A stretch of DNA of 64,000 nt from CAJFUR01 sp904420575 (GCA_965119745.1 OZ221973.1:124001-188000), one strand, 5' to 3'; shown: positions 16,097 through 26,753, counted from the stretch's first letter. Notes: a model not told the origin generated them from the letters alone. Numbers and translations are program-made.

Positions 16097-18526
16097 CTAC
16101 GCTTTCTCAATCTGCACGAGCGTGTCGTTGTAGGGGATCTGCGGACCGAAGTACATGTCATAGCCACGCTCCAGGCGCGCCGAGTTCGTCACGTTCTGCA
16201 GGAACCCTTCAGGATAGTAGCGCGTGTACGTGGTCTCGGCCATAAACAGCACACCTGGCTGGAGACTGCGGTTCACGTGCAGGCCGCACTTGAATTCGCC
16301 ACGGTCGTTGAACACGCGCACCGTGTCGCCCGTCTTCAGACCACGTGCTTCGGCGTCTTCCGGGCTGATGTTCACATAGGGGCCGAAGTTCTCCTGGAAC
16401 CACTGGCAAGACGTGTAGTACGCATGAATGCGGTAGCGGCTCTTGCCTTGCATGAAGTACAGCGGGTACTTCTCCTTGAGAGGATTCGCCTCGAAAGCCT
16501 CGTTGGCGTCTTCGTACACGGGAAACGCCTGCCCCCAGTCGTAGAGGTAGTCGTTGTAGCATTCGATCTTGCCCGAAGGCGTGGGCAGGTCGGAAGCCGT
16601 CCCGTCCACGCGATAGTCCTCGCCCACGCCGGGGAGGGGCATGCAGCCTCCCTGCTCCAGAAGCGCGTCGTAGGTGATGCCCTTCATGTTCGGATCCAGT
16701 TCCTCCACGCCCTCCAGCATAAAGCGGCCCAGCTCCTCGTAGGATTCGGGCAGCAGGTCCTCCAGGCCCCACTGGGCGGCCAGCAAACGCTCGATCTGCA
16801 GGTCGCTCTTAGACTCGAACAACGGTTTGACCAGATTGTTAGCCAACATCACGTGTCCGTAGCTGGCGCGCAGGGACTTCACGTCCTCTTCGGATTCGAA
16901 CTTCGAGCAGGACGGCAGAACGATGTCGGCGTAGTCCACGGCAGATGAGTGATAGATGTCCACGATGGCGAAGAAGTCGAGGCTCTTCACCCAGGCCAGC
17001 ATGTCGTTCGCAGCCGCAGCCTCAAGCGTGAACGCGTCTCCGAAGGTCAGCGCCACGTGGATGTTGTTCTGGGTGTAGGGCATGTCGTACATGGCCACCC
17101 CGCCGTCGGTGGTGCCGTATTCTTCGGGCAACGTCCAGGCATTCAGCGTGGCTGCCGGATCGTCGGCGCCAATGCCCCCGAAGAAGAAGCCGAAGCCGGC
17201 GCCCTCCTTGCCGTAGTTGCCAGTGAGGGCCACCAGGATGGAACTGGAATGCCCCAGCACGTCGGCGTTCGTGTACTTGTCGGGACCGCCCAAGCCGAAG
17301 TCCAGGATGGCCGGGCCGTTGTTGGCGTAGCGGTCCGCCAGAGAAACGATGGTGTCGGCGTCGATGCCGCAGGTCTTTGCCGCCCACTCGACGGGGTAGT
17401 CGGCCAGCCACTCCTTCATGAGCGTGAACTCGGTGGAAACCTCCACGCCGTCGACGCTCCACGTTCCCTCCAGAGCAGGCAGCACGTCGGCGGCATTGTA
17501 GAGTTGCGGAGCGTTCGTGACCTCGTCCCACACGTAGGGCGCACCCACGGGTTCCATGCTCACGACTGCAGGATTGGGACACATTTCGGTGGCGCTACGG
17601 TAGCTTTTGCCCGTCTTGCGGTCCACCAAGTGAACCAGGGAAGTGTGCGCCTTCACGAATTCCTCGTCGTACCAGCCTTCGTCGACGATCGCCCTGATCA
17701 TGCCTTGGACGAGGGCGGCGTCGGTGCCGGGCAGTACGGGCAGCCACTCGTTCGACTTCGCCGCCGTTCCCGTGAAGCGCGGATCCACCGTGACAATGTA
17801 GGAACCGGCCTCCTTGGCGTCCATCAGCACGCGCGACCAGACGATGCCGCTCTCCAGCGGGTTGTGTCCCAGTTCGATGATGGTCGAGGCCTTCGGCATC
17901 TCCCAGATGGAGCGGTTCGGGCAGTAACTGAACGCGCCGAACGTGGCTGCCGTGCCGTTGGCCTGGCCTCGGTCAAGGCCCCAGTTCCCGCCGCCATCGG
18001 CATGCAGCAGGCTGGTGATGAACTCGAAGTCGATGCCGGCCTCGGTGGACTTGCGGATGAACACCGACCCCTCGCCGTATTTCTGCTGAGACTCTTTGAT
18101 CGCGTCGGCGATGGTCTGGATGGCCTCGTCCCAGCTGATGGCCTCAAACTTTCCCTCGCCGCGCTCGCCGACACGCTTCAGGGGGGTCTGCAGGCGGTCT
18201 TGCGAGTAAATGTGCTCCACTTCGGAAATGCCGCGCAGACAGACGGTTTGATGGCTCTTTTCGGCCAGGTCGCTCGGCTCGACGAGCGAAACGCGCTCAT
18301 CACGGATGGTGCATTTCAGGTTGCATCCGGTCAGGCAGTGGAACTGGTGGCACAGATGAGCGACGCGCTCTTGTGGTTCGGCGTGGGCCGCCGCAGGGGC
18401 AAGCCAGCCATCGACCGAGGTCATGCTGGCAGCGCCGGCAAGCCCAACGGCCCCTGCAGCCGCGCCAGCGGCCTTGAGAAAACCTCGCCGCGTGAGCCCG
18501 CCTTGCGGGCTAGTCACTTCTGACAT
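16097..18526 (-). CDS. Tat-exported molybdopterin oxidoreductase, catalytic subunit (DMSO reductase family)
   Basis: 809 residues. Twin-arginine signal LTRRGFLKAAGAAAG, an iron-sulfur site near residues 58-100 (CLTGCNLKC, then TVCLRG), the molybdopterin domains, and a C-terminal dinucleotide-binding part (GDTVRVFNDRGEFKC). It heads a four-gene operon with ferredoxin, anchor and chaperone. The substrate is unknown. The segment expected to carry the molybdenum ligand reads GNWGLDRGQANG, different from SYDYAAGHG in the first operon, so the two enzymes probably act on different substrates. Confidence 0.92.
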   Translation of the reverse strand: MSEVTSPQGGLTRRGFLKAAGAAAGAVGLAGAASMTSVDGWLAPAAAHAEPQERVAHLCHQFHCLTGCNLKCTIRDERVSLVEPSDLAEKSHQTVCLRGISEVEHIYSQDRLQTPLKRVGERGEGKFEAISWDEAIQTIADAIKESQQKYGEGSVFIRKSTEAGIDFEFITSLLHADGGGNWGLDRGQANGTAATFGAFSYCPNRSIWEMPKASTIIELGHNPLESGIVWSRVLMDAKEAGSYIVTVDPRFTGTAAKSNEWLPVLPGTDAALVQGMIRAIVDEGWYDEEFVKAHTSLVHLVDRKTGKSYRSATEMCPNPAVVSMEPVGAPYVWDEVTNAPQLYNAADVLPALEGTWSVDGVEVSTEFTLMKEWLADYPVEWAAKTCGIDADTIVSLADRYANNGPAILDFGLGGPDKYTNADVLGHSSSILVALTGNYGKEGAGFGFFFGGIGADDPAATLNAWTLPEEYGTTDGGVAMYDMPYTQNNIHVALTFGDAFTLEAAAANDMLAWVKSLDFFAIVDIYHSSAVDYADIVLPSCSKFESEEDVKSLRASYGHVMLANNLVKPLFESKSDLQIERLLAAQWGLEDLLPESYEELGRFMLEGVEELDPNMKGITYDALLEQGGCMPLPGVGEDYRVDGTASDLPTPSGKIECYNDYLYDWGQAFPVYEDANEAFEANPLKEKYPLYFMQGKSRYRIHAYYTSCQWFQENFGPYVNISPEDAEARGLKTGDTVRVFNDRGEFKCGLHVNRSLQPGVLFMAETTYTRYYPEGFLQNVTNSARLERGYDMYFGPQIPYNDTLVQIEKA

Positions 18527-18737
18527 TTTTCCTCCTCAAAGACATGTCGAGAATCCCCGTGGAGCCATCCCCATGCGCTTCGCGACAAGCGGCTTCCACA
18601 TCCGCCCAGACAGTCAAGGTTCGCCGAAAGCACGCCGGACCTTCAAGGAAACGATTCCTCGCCATCCCTGAAAGCGGCCCTCGTACGGGAACGCTCCCCA
18701 CTCTTCCTCGCGAGATCGGCCGAATCTCCCTAGGTGC

Positions 18738-18785
18738 ACTATACAAAATTGTCATATGATTATCAAGGATTATCATATGACAATT
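18738..18785 (-). promoter_or_regulatory. Promoter with overlapping inverted-repeat operator of the second molybdoenzyme operon
   Basis: On the minus strand a -35 TTGATA (18761-18766) and -10 TATAGT (18738-18743) are separated by 17 bp. A perfect 14-bp inverted repeat, AATTGTCATATGAT (18747-18760) and its complement (18772-18785), flanks the -35 box, so bound protein would control access. The half-site TTGTCATA is shared with the first operon. The rest of the 400-bp gap between 18527 and 18927 shows no gene I can support; the transcript would have a leader of about 200 bases. Confidence 0.7.
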
Positions 18786-18927
18786 TAGCCAATCATTATG
18801 CTATTTTCAGGATATTAGAGTTCGAGCGAGCGGCTCGCTGCACCTTCATCCGCACGACAAGGTGACAGCCGTCCCGCCTCCAAGAGGCCCCTCGTCAACC
18901 CAGAGGAAATCACGCGTACCCCCTTGC

Positions 18928-19306
18928 TCAGCCGAGGTCGAAGCCTTTGTCTTCGCAATAGCGAATGCATGCTTCCAGCAAGGCGTCGAAGTCTTCCGTA
19001 ACAACCGACCAAATAATGTCTCTGTCCACTTCCCCATAAGCATGGGCCAAGCGATTGCGCACCCCCCGTCACCGCATGTCGATCGAACCCGTATTCCACG
19101 GCGATGTCCTCCGAAAGCTTGCCCGCCTCTTCGGTCACACGAAGGACGCGGTTCATGATCCCCTCGGCTATGAGGTCGTCGGCATCGGTCGCAGGCGCGA
19201 CGAAGCGGTCCTTGGTGAACCCGAGCGCGCTCATTTGGCGCTTTGTTTGCATGACCACGTCGTATATCTCTTGCAGCCGAGACAGGTCATCGCTGCGCGC
19301 GTTCAT
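18928..19306 (-). pseudogene. hepT: HepT-type toxin gene, frameshifted
   Basis: From the ATG at 19306 the first 80 or so residues (LSRLQEIYDVVMQTKRQM, MNRVLRVTEEAGKLSEDI) match HepT (DUF86) helices. At a run of six G (plus-strand C at 19062-19067) the frame shifts; the other frame continues VRNRLAHAYGEVDRDIIW to a stop at 18928. RNRLAHAY is the family's RX4HXY active-site motif. Removing one G restores a full-length toxin of about 125 residues. In the sequence as given, the catalytic part is not translated. The gene overlaps the antitoxin gene by 20 bp, as usual for the pair. Confidence 0.85.
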
Positions 19307-19844
19307 ACACCAGCACCTTCTCCCTTTCAATGGCTGCGGCCAGGCTTTCGTTCTTCAAATCCTTCGTCGACACCACGTCCACCTTGCGACCCGTCATTCG
19401 TTCTATGCGTTTTGCAAACTGGAAAAGGTCGTGCAGGTTGAACGGCATCGACTCGTCACGCTCGATACGCACGTCCACGTCGCTTTCTTCATCGTGTTCC
19501 CCGCGCGCGAAGGAGCCGAACAAGTAGGCCCGCTCGATTGCCGGAAAACTCTCTGCCGCTTTTGCGATGGCATTGCGCACCAGCAGGGCCTCGCTGTCCA
19601 GCGTGCCTTCTTTTCCAGCTGCGACGAGAGCTTTGATCTGCCGCAATTGCGACTGGATCTGATCGAGCTGGTCATGGGCACCAGACGATTTCTCGGATTC
19701 CATGCCTTTGAGAACGAAATGAAGAAAGGCGTCGGTCTTGCTTATGTTGCTGGCGCGCGCGTAGTCGTTCACCGATTCGACCACATGGGCAGGAAGCCTC
19801 AGCGACAAAGGCACACGCGGCATGGCCGTATCCGAAACAGCCAT
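19287..19844 (-). CDS. mntA: MntA-type nucleotidyltransferase antitoxin with N-terminal DNA-binding-like segment
   Basis: 185 residues. The C-terminal half has the MNT signature GSX10DXD (GSFARGEHDEESDVDV), typical of the antitoxins that inactivate HepT by AMPylation of its RX4HXY tyrosine. The first 50 residues (VPLSLRLPAHVVESVNDY, SKTDAFLHFVLKGM) look like a ribbon-helix-helix domain, which ordinary MntA proteins lack, so this antitoxin may also repress its own promoter. It precedes and overlaps the broken HepT gene. With the toxin out of frame it may be a free-standing antitoxin. Confidence 0.85.
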   Translation of the reverse strand: MAVSDTAMPRVPLSLRLPAHVVESVNDYARASNISKTDAFLHFVLKGMESEKSSGAHDQLDQIQSQLRQIKALVAAGKEGTLDSEALLVRNAIAKAAESFPAIERAYLFGSFARGEHDEESDVDVRIERDESMPFNLHDLFQFAKRIERMTGRKVDVVSTKDLKNESLAAAIEREKVLVYERAQR

Positions 19845-19956
19845 AGTCAGCCTCCTTTCAGGATTCGCCTACAGCATACCTCTTTTGGTGTTGTATTGCA
19901 AATGCAATACAACATTGCGTACTCGGGAAACGATCTGGCAGGGAATTGTCCTAGCC

Positions 19957-19981
19957 CAGCCGCTCCCGTCAGGAGCGGCTG
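19957..19981. terminator. Hairpin between the SPFH gene and the toxin-antitoxin locus
   Basis: A perfect 10-bp stem CAGCCGCTCC/GGAGCGGCTG with a 5-base loop lies 32 bp after the SPFH stop codon. No T-tract follows on the minus strand, so termination there is uncertain. Confidence 0.4.
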
Positions 19982-20012
19982 CCCGCCTGGACCTCTGCCG
20001 ATTGATCCCCAA

Positions 20013-21044
20013 TTAGAGGGCAGGTGGAACCTCGCCTCCGACGACCTTCTTCACGTTGTCGCCCAGCACGTCGCCGAAGCCTTCGCTGAACGAGCTGGGC
20101 ACCACCACGGTGCCGCCGGTCTCGCGCACGCTTTCGTACAGCAGGTGCATGGCGCGCAGGCGCAGGGCGGCGTCGTTCTTGGCATACGTGTCGCCCATGT
20201 CGTCCATCATCTCGCAGATGTCCTGTTCGGCCTCCATGAGGATGATGCGCGCCTTCTTCCGCTGCTCCGCCTGGGCCTCCAGCGACATCACGTCTTGCAG
20301 CTCCTTGGGCAGGAGGATGTCGCGCACTTCCACGGACAGGATGGTGACGCCCCACTGCGCGACCTTTTCCTCCAGCACGCGCTTGAGCTCGCGGTCAAGC
20401 TGCTCGCGGCGGATGGCCACCTCCGCCGCGCCGGCGCGCCCGATGGCGTCGCGCAGCGCGGTCTGCGCCGCCAGCTCCACGGCGCGCGTGAAGTCGCCCA
20501 CCTCCGTGCAGGCCGCCTTGGCATCCCACACGTGCCAGAACAGCACGGCGTTCACGTCGAGGGGCACCAGGTCGGCCGTAAGGGTCTCTTCGGCGCCGAA
20601 CGAGGTCACGCGCACGCGGCCGTCGACGCGCATGGTGTTCTGCTCGATCACGGGGATGGTCCAGAACAGCCCTGGGCCGCTCACGCGGTTGAACTTGCCC
20701 AGCCGCAGCACGACCACCTTTTCCCACTGCTGCGCGATATGCACCGACGACACGGCCAACAGCGCCACGACCAGGGCAACCACCACGGCCATCACGCCAA
20801 TGGACCCCGTGGCGATTTGCGCCGCACCCAACACGATGCAGAAGCACAAGGCGAACAGGACCGCCGAGAACAGAACCACGCCGGCGCTCGACGCACGCTC
20901 TCCCGCAATGGTGGTGTTCGCGCCCGTCGCGCGCCTGGCCGCGCCCGCACCGGACCCGGCGTCCGCCGCCACGTCCGGCACGACGCGAAAGCCCCCGGCC
21001 TTCGCGCCCGTCGTATGCCTGCCTGCGTTCCGTTTGCCGCCCAT
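20013..21044 (-). CDS. SPFH/Band 7 (slipin-type) membrane protein, copy 2
   Basis: 343 residues from the ATG at 21044, two bases after the GntR stop codon. After a basic, Ala/Gly-rich N-terminus there are two adjacent hydrophobic stretches, then the slipin signature EKVVVLRLGKFNRVSGPG, a Band 7 domain and a charged helical region (LEAQAEQRKKARIILMEAEQ). It is clearly a paralogue of the protein at 7027-8043: same gene order, same C-terminal motif (SSFSEGFGD versus SAFSEGFVD). It closes the second copy of the NrfD/GntR/SPFH unit. Confidence 0.87.
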   Translation of the reverse strand: MGGKRNAGRHTTGAKAGGFRVVPDVAADAGSGAGAARRATGANTTIAGERASSAGVVLFSAVLFALCFCIVLGAAQIATGSIGVMAVVVALVVALLAVSSVHIAQQWEKVVVLRLGKFNRVSGPGLFWTIPVIEQNTMRVDGRVRVTSFGAEETLTADLVPLDVNAVLFWHVWDAKAACTEVGDFTRAVELAAQTALRDAIGRAGAAEVAIRREQLDRELKRVLEEKVAQWGVTILSVEVRDILLPKELQDVMSLEAQAEQRKKARIILMEAEQDICEMMDDMGDTYAKNDAALRLRAMHLLYESVRETGGTVVVPSSFSEGFGDVLGDNVKKVVGGEVPPAL

Positions 21045-21046
21045 TT

Positions 21047-21526
21047 CTACACCCCCGTCCTCGCGGCGCGCGTGCGCGCACCCATGTCCACTTCCACGAT
21101 ACGCGCCGCGCCGCCCCCGGGCGCAGCCGCGGCGTCCGCCCCTTCGCTTCTCTTGATCTGCTTGATCTTGTGATCCATGCACTTCTGGATGTCGTCGAGC
21201 GAAAGCCCCAGTTCGCGACAGGCCATCACGCAATCGTCCAGGATGCCATCGACTTCGTGGGCATACTCCTCGTCCGCCTCCGCGTCCAGGTCGCGCACGA
21301 ACACGCCCCGACCGCGCGTGGATTCCAGATAGCCGTCGGACACCAGGCTGAGGTACGCCTTGTTCACCGTGTTGTAGTTGATGGAAATCTCCGAAGCGAG
21401 GCCGCGCACGGTAGGCAGCTGGTCACCCGGCTTGAAGTAACCCGAATTGATGAGGTAGACGAGTCTCTGGCGCAGCTGCACCCACAGGGGAACGTCGCTC
21501 GTCGCGTCCACTTCGAAGGGAAACAT
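21047..21526 (-). CDS. GntR-family (YtrA-like) transcriptional regulator, copy 2
   Basis: 159 residues from the ATG at 21526. Winged helix at residues 10-75: DVPLWVQLRQRLVYLINSGY, GDQLPTVRGLASEISINYNT, YLESTRGRGVFVRD. The C-terminal part is short and has the same LGLSLDDIQ-type helix as copy 1 (LGMSLEDVE). It lies 17 bp after the NrfD-like gene and 2 bp before the SPFH gene, so the three are almost certainly one transcript. Probably represses its own operon. Confidence 0.88.
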   Translation of the reverse strand: MFPFEVDATSDVPLWVQLRQRLVYLINSGYFKPGDQLPTVRGLASEISINYNTVNKAYLSLVSDGYLESTRGRGVFVRDLDAEADEEYAHEVDGILDDCVMACRELGLSLDDIQKCMDHKIKQIKRSEGADAAAAPGGGAARIVEVDMGARTRAARTGV

Positions 21527-21543
21527 CGCAAAACCGCCCTTTT

Positions 21544-22515
21544 CTATCCAAAGCCCAACACGCTCAAAGCAGGGTGCATCCCCGCATTCACTATGCACCA
21601 ACGCAGAGCGAACCCGCCCACCAAGACGCTTGCGGCCAGCCCCAGAATCGCAACCGAAGGCAGGCGGTGCAGCATGGCCCCCGCCACCTCGATGCACAGC
21701 GGAATCGCCAGACCCAACGTCACGAACCCGCCCCAGAACAGGGGCGCTTGCACGCCGCATGCAAGCTGGCGAACCGATTCCGCGGCCGCCACCGTGGTGC
21801 CGTTCGCACCGCCCGCCTGCGCCGCATGGGCCACCGTGGCCAGCAACGCCACCGCCGCCAACGCCTCCGCAACGATCACGCCCGCATCCGCCAAAGCAGA
21901 CCGGGACAGGACGGAAGCGAATGCGCCTGCCGCCTCCGAGAACTGCGCCGCGCCCACCACCAGCGCAAATCCGCACGAAAGGGACGACAGGACGAACAGG
22001 GCCGGCAGCCATGGGGAATGCCACAGCGCCACGGCACGCATGCTCTGCAGCAGCAGCCCCGTGTACGCCATGACCACCGCCGCGCCAGCCAGCATGAGCA
22101 CCTGCAACGCCACGAACACGTGCGGCGCCATGCGACGGAACACACCGCCCCACGCAAGCGCCAACACGCTCGCCAGCACCACGGAAATCACCAGCGCATA
22201 GGCGCCCACCACGATGTGCGACAGGCTGGGCTGCGTGAGCAGCAGCAGAATTCGGTCAGAGCGTCCAAGGTCCGCCAGCAGAAACGCCATTCCCAGCGTC
22301 AGCGCCAGAACGGCACAGACGAACGGGGGCGTGAACAGCGCCCGGTACACGCGCGGCACGAGAAGCGCCGTGCGCACGTGGCCGTCCAGGCCGTCCACCT
22401 GCCGCACACCCAAACGTTCGCGCGGCACGAGCAGGCCCATGACGGCCAGCACGAAACAGGCTCCCGCGCCCGCGCCGCCCAGAAACAGGTAGCACACGAT
22501 CTCCGTGCCGAACAC
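21544..22515 (-). CDS. NrfD-like polytopic membrane protein, copy 2
   Basis: 323 residues from the GTG at 22515, chosen for the purine-rich ribosome site (GAGGGGAAGGGGG) upstream and the match of its start to copy 1 (FGTEIVCYLFLGGAGAG). About nine hydrophobic helices; LLLQSMRAVALWHSPWLPAL is NrfD-like. As in copy 1 there is no iron-sulfur subunit nearby. A -10-like GATAAT (minus strand, 22592-22597) lies 80 bp upstream of the start. Confidence 0.75.
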   Translation of the reverse strand: MFGTEIVCYLFLGGAGAGACFVLAVMGLLVPRERLGVRQVDGLDGHVRTALLVPRVYRALFTPPFVCAVLALTLGMAFLLADLGRSDRILLLLTQPSLSHIVVGAYALVISVVLASVLALAWGGVFRRMAPHVFVALQVLMLAGAAVVMAYTGLLLQSMRAVALWHSPWLPALFVLSSLSCGFALVVGAAQFSEAAGAFASVLSRSALADAGVIVAEALAAVALLATVAHAAQAGGANGTTVAAAESVRQLACGVQAPLFWGGFVTLGLAIPLCIEVAGAMLHRLPSVAILGLAASVLVGGFALRWCIVNAGMHPALSVLGFG

Positions 22516-23172
22516 CGCGCACCCCCTTCCCCTCGCTCCGCGAAAGCCCTGCCCCCTTGGGGTCCAAAGCACCCGCGCACCCGCGCACAAAATTATCCTA
22601 AGACAATCTCAGGCCATTGTACGCGAAACGGAAAGAAAACGCATCTGGTTTCTCGATTCGAGCGTAGCCAACATCTTTCCCGCTCGCATGCTTCCCACTC
22701 GTGGAGATTCGCACATAATCGCGGCTTTTTGCCGATTGCGGGGTGCCGATGCGGCTTTGGTGGTGCATACTACGAGGTCGCTTCACACGAAATTCTTTCT
22801 CGTTTCTTTTCGCGCACGGCTTCGGCATGAACCACGTGGCCAAGCCAGACGCGCCGCCCCACAGGCGAGCGCGCTCGTCGCCGCAAGATAGAGATAAGCG
22901 GCTCGAGTCAAGCGCAATGCACGCCGCAGGAGCGGGTGCGAACAAGAAACGGATGCCAATCCGCAACAACGAAAACCGGCCAGGTGCCCTTCGGGTCACA
23001 GGCCAATGCGCCTCGCTCGGCCAGGTGCGCGCGCCGCTGCTTTTCGCAGCCGCCGCTTCCGACCGAACGGCCACGCCCGGCACCGCTGCCCCGCAGCGCC
23101 CGCCGCAGGCCGGGCCGGGAAGCGCCTTCGTTTCGCGGCTGGAGCGTCCCCGTTGAAAGAAGGAACAAGCAC
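22516..23172. other. Intergenic stretch between the NrfD-like gene and the DEAD-box helicase
   Basis: About 650 bp without a gene I can support; open frames here are GC-driven and lack domains. It must hold the divergent promoters and probably a long leader for the helicase gene, which is common for cold-regulated RNA helicases. I see no clear terminator or riboswitch. Confidence 0.5.
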
Positions 23173-24963
<1,791 letters not shown>

Positions 24964-25086
24964 ACCGCACGGCACCGGTCAGCCGCGTGAAGGCGTGGTG
25001 CGCAGCCGCCTCCTGAGCGGTCGGCCGGCTCCCGGCTTCCGCGCGAAGGCGTGACGCCAAGCTTCGCGACATGCACGAGAGACCGA

Positions 25087-25126
25087 AAGGCCCCGGAATC
25101 GCAGACGATTCCGGGGCCTTCTTGCT
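25087..25126 (+). terminator. Rho-independent terminator after the helicase gene
   Basis: A perfect 15-bp stem AAGGCCCCGGAATCG/CGATTCCGGGGCCTT with loop CAGA is followed by CTTGCTT. It lies 123 bp after the helicase stop and may also stop transcripts coming from the convergent HTH gene. Confidence 0.85.
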
Positions 25127-25221
25127 TCTAAACCCGTCGGGCGGCGCAAGCGGCGCGGGCTAAGCAGGCGGAACGCAGGCGGACACGGCGAGGGCGCAGC
25201 TCTTGCCCCGCCGAGGCTTTC

Positions 25222-26643
25222 CTACTGGGCGTCCACCTCGATGGGCTCGTTTTCCGCCGATGCCTTGCGGCGCTTGCGGTCCCGCCACCAGTGCGAGAGC
25301 GACCACGCGAGCCACTCCACCAGGGGGATGGTCAGAAACGCCACCCAGGCAGGATGCGGCTGGTTCAGGACGAACGCCATGAAGCAGAACCACGCCACCA
25401 CGCAGAGGGGGTACGCGCCCGACACGAACGGCGCAAGGCGCTTGCGGCCGATGGCATGCCCAGCCATGTAGTACAGCGGGATGGTGAAGAACAAGAACAG
25501 CCCCATGCCCCACGCGCCATTGAAGATGCCCAACAGCAGATAGGCCAGGATCACCACGAGCGGATAGGGGAACCTGACCCACGCCTTCTCGAACGCGCGC
25601 AGATAGTGCTTGCGCACCGGGATGGTGGTGCCCACGCCGTCGCCGTACTTTGCGCGCGCCTGCTCCAGCGTGTCGAAACGCTCGCCGCAGACGGTGTAGC
25701 CGCATGGCTCGTTCCACCGATCCTCGTGCATATGCCCATGGCCGTAACGGGCGTGTGCGTCCTGCCAGCTGTCGAAGTGCTCGCCGTTGATGACCACGCC
25801 GATGGCGTCCACATGCACCTCGTTGCCTCCGCCATCGGCCGCGGCGAACCCGTCGTCGTTGGCGGAGAACCAGTCTCCCTGCCTGCCGGCAGCGCGGTAG
25901 GCGTCGCGTTCCGCATGACGGGCGTCGCGTTCGGCGTTGCGTTCGGAACGCGCATCGCCGGCGGCCGCACGCCCTTCCTTCACGTGCACGCCGTCCCATC
26001 CCACGTGCACCTCGTCGCCCTTCTTGCCGTCGTGCACGTGCACGCCGTCGCGCCATGACACATGCACGTAGTCGTCGCCGTCAAGCACGTGGATGCCGCC
26101 GAGGCCTATCTTGACCTTGGACTGTGCGGCCTCGGCGTCTGCGGCGCCTTCCGCAGAAAATGCCGAATCCGCCGCTGCGTTGCCGTCAGCGGCGTCCCCA
26201 GCGCACGCTGCGCCCGCGCTCGCGGAATCTGGCGCGCCCGCGCCGACTCCTGCGCCGCACACCGCACCCGCGACGCCCGGCGAGCCCGCGCCGACGGCGG
26301 CGGCCGTAGCGCCAGCCGCACCGTTTCCCAGCGTGCCCGATGTGCACGGCACCTGGGGCGCGCCCGATCCTGCCTTCGCGGCATCCAGCCGTTCGGCGGC
26401 GCGGCAGGCCGCCTCGAACGTCACGTCGTCCCTTATTTCGTCGTCCACGTACAGAAGGTCGTCCAGCGACAGGCCATAGAGCTGCGCGAGCGCAATGAGG
26501 TTGTCGGTGTCGGGGGACGATTCGGACCTCTCCCACTTCGACACGGCCTGCCGCGACACGCCCAGCCGCTCCGCGAGCGCTTCCTGCGACAGCCCCGCCT
26601 GTTTCCGACGCGCCGCCAGGCGTTGCGCGATCTCTACGTTCAT
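25222..26643 (-). CDS. XRE-family HTH protein with Ala/Gly linker and C-terminal membrane helices
   Basis: 473 residues. Residues 1-65 are a Cro/CI-type HTH (LSQEALAERLGVSRQAVSKW). A long Ala/Gly-rich linker (about 90-180) is followed by a repeat-like region built on HV.W.DGVHV (about 185-225), an Arg/Asp/Ala-rich stretch, and at least three hydrophobic helices near the C-terminus (VVILAYLLLGIF, LFLFFTIPLYYMAG, VVAWFCFMAFVL). The layout suggests a membrane-bound transcription regulator that senses envelope state. The prophage inserted about 90 bp upstream of its start codon. Confidence 0.75.
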   Translation of the reverse strand: MNVEIAQRLAARRKQAGLSQEALAERLGVSRQAVSKWERSESSPDTDNLIALAQLYGLSLDDLLYVDDEIRDDVTFEAACRAAERLDAAKAGSGAPQVPCTSGTLGNGAAGATAAAVGAGSPGVAGAVCGAGVGAGAPDSASAGAACAGDAADGNAAADSAFSAEGAADAEAAQSKVKIGLGGIHVLDGDDYVHVSWRDGVHVHDGKKGDEVHVGWDGVHVKEGRAAAGDARSERNAERDARHAERDAYRAAGRQGDWFSANDDGFAAADGGGNEVHVDAIGVVINGEHFDSWQDAHARYGHGHMHEDRWNEPCGYTVCGERFDTLEQARAKYGDGVGTTIPVRKHYLRAFEKAWVRFPYPLVVILAYLLLGIFNGAWGMGLFLFFTIPLYYMAGHAIGRKRLAPFVSGAYPLCVVAWFCFMAFVLNQPHPAWVAFLTIPLVEWLAWSLSHWWRDRKRRKASAENEPIEVDAQ

Positions 26644-26730
26644 GTTCCGAACCCTTTCTCGTTTTCACCATCATAGCGTACTCAAAAGACTACGGTTGCG
26701 GGAATCCCAGCGCGACCGATTCTAGTTGGA

Positions 26731-26753
26731 ATTTTCCGCAATTATTGGTTGCG
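26731..26753. repeat. Left attachment site (23-bp core)
   Basis: Begins ATTTTCCGCAATTATT and ends GGTTGCG. The same 23 bases occur at 63217-63239; flanking bases differ on both sides. The site is not in a tRNA gene but in the intergenic region upstream of the HTH-membrane protein gene. Confidence 0.95.

Noticed and set aside
18510..18776. Minus-strand frame across the second molybdoenzyme promoter
   Set aside because: It overlaps the promoter and the Tat signal start, and has no family features.
22516..23172. Riboswitch or small RNA in the helicase leader
   Set aside because: No recognisable conserved fold or terminator; only the length of the gap suggests regulation.
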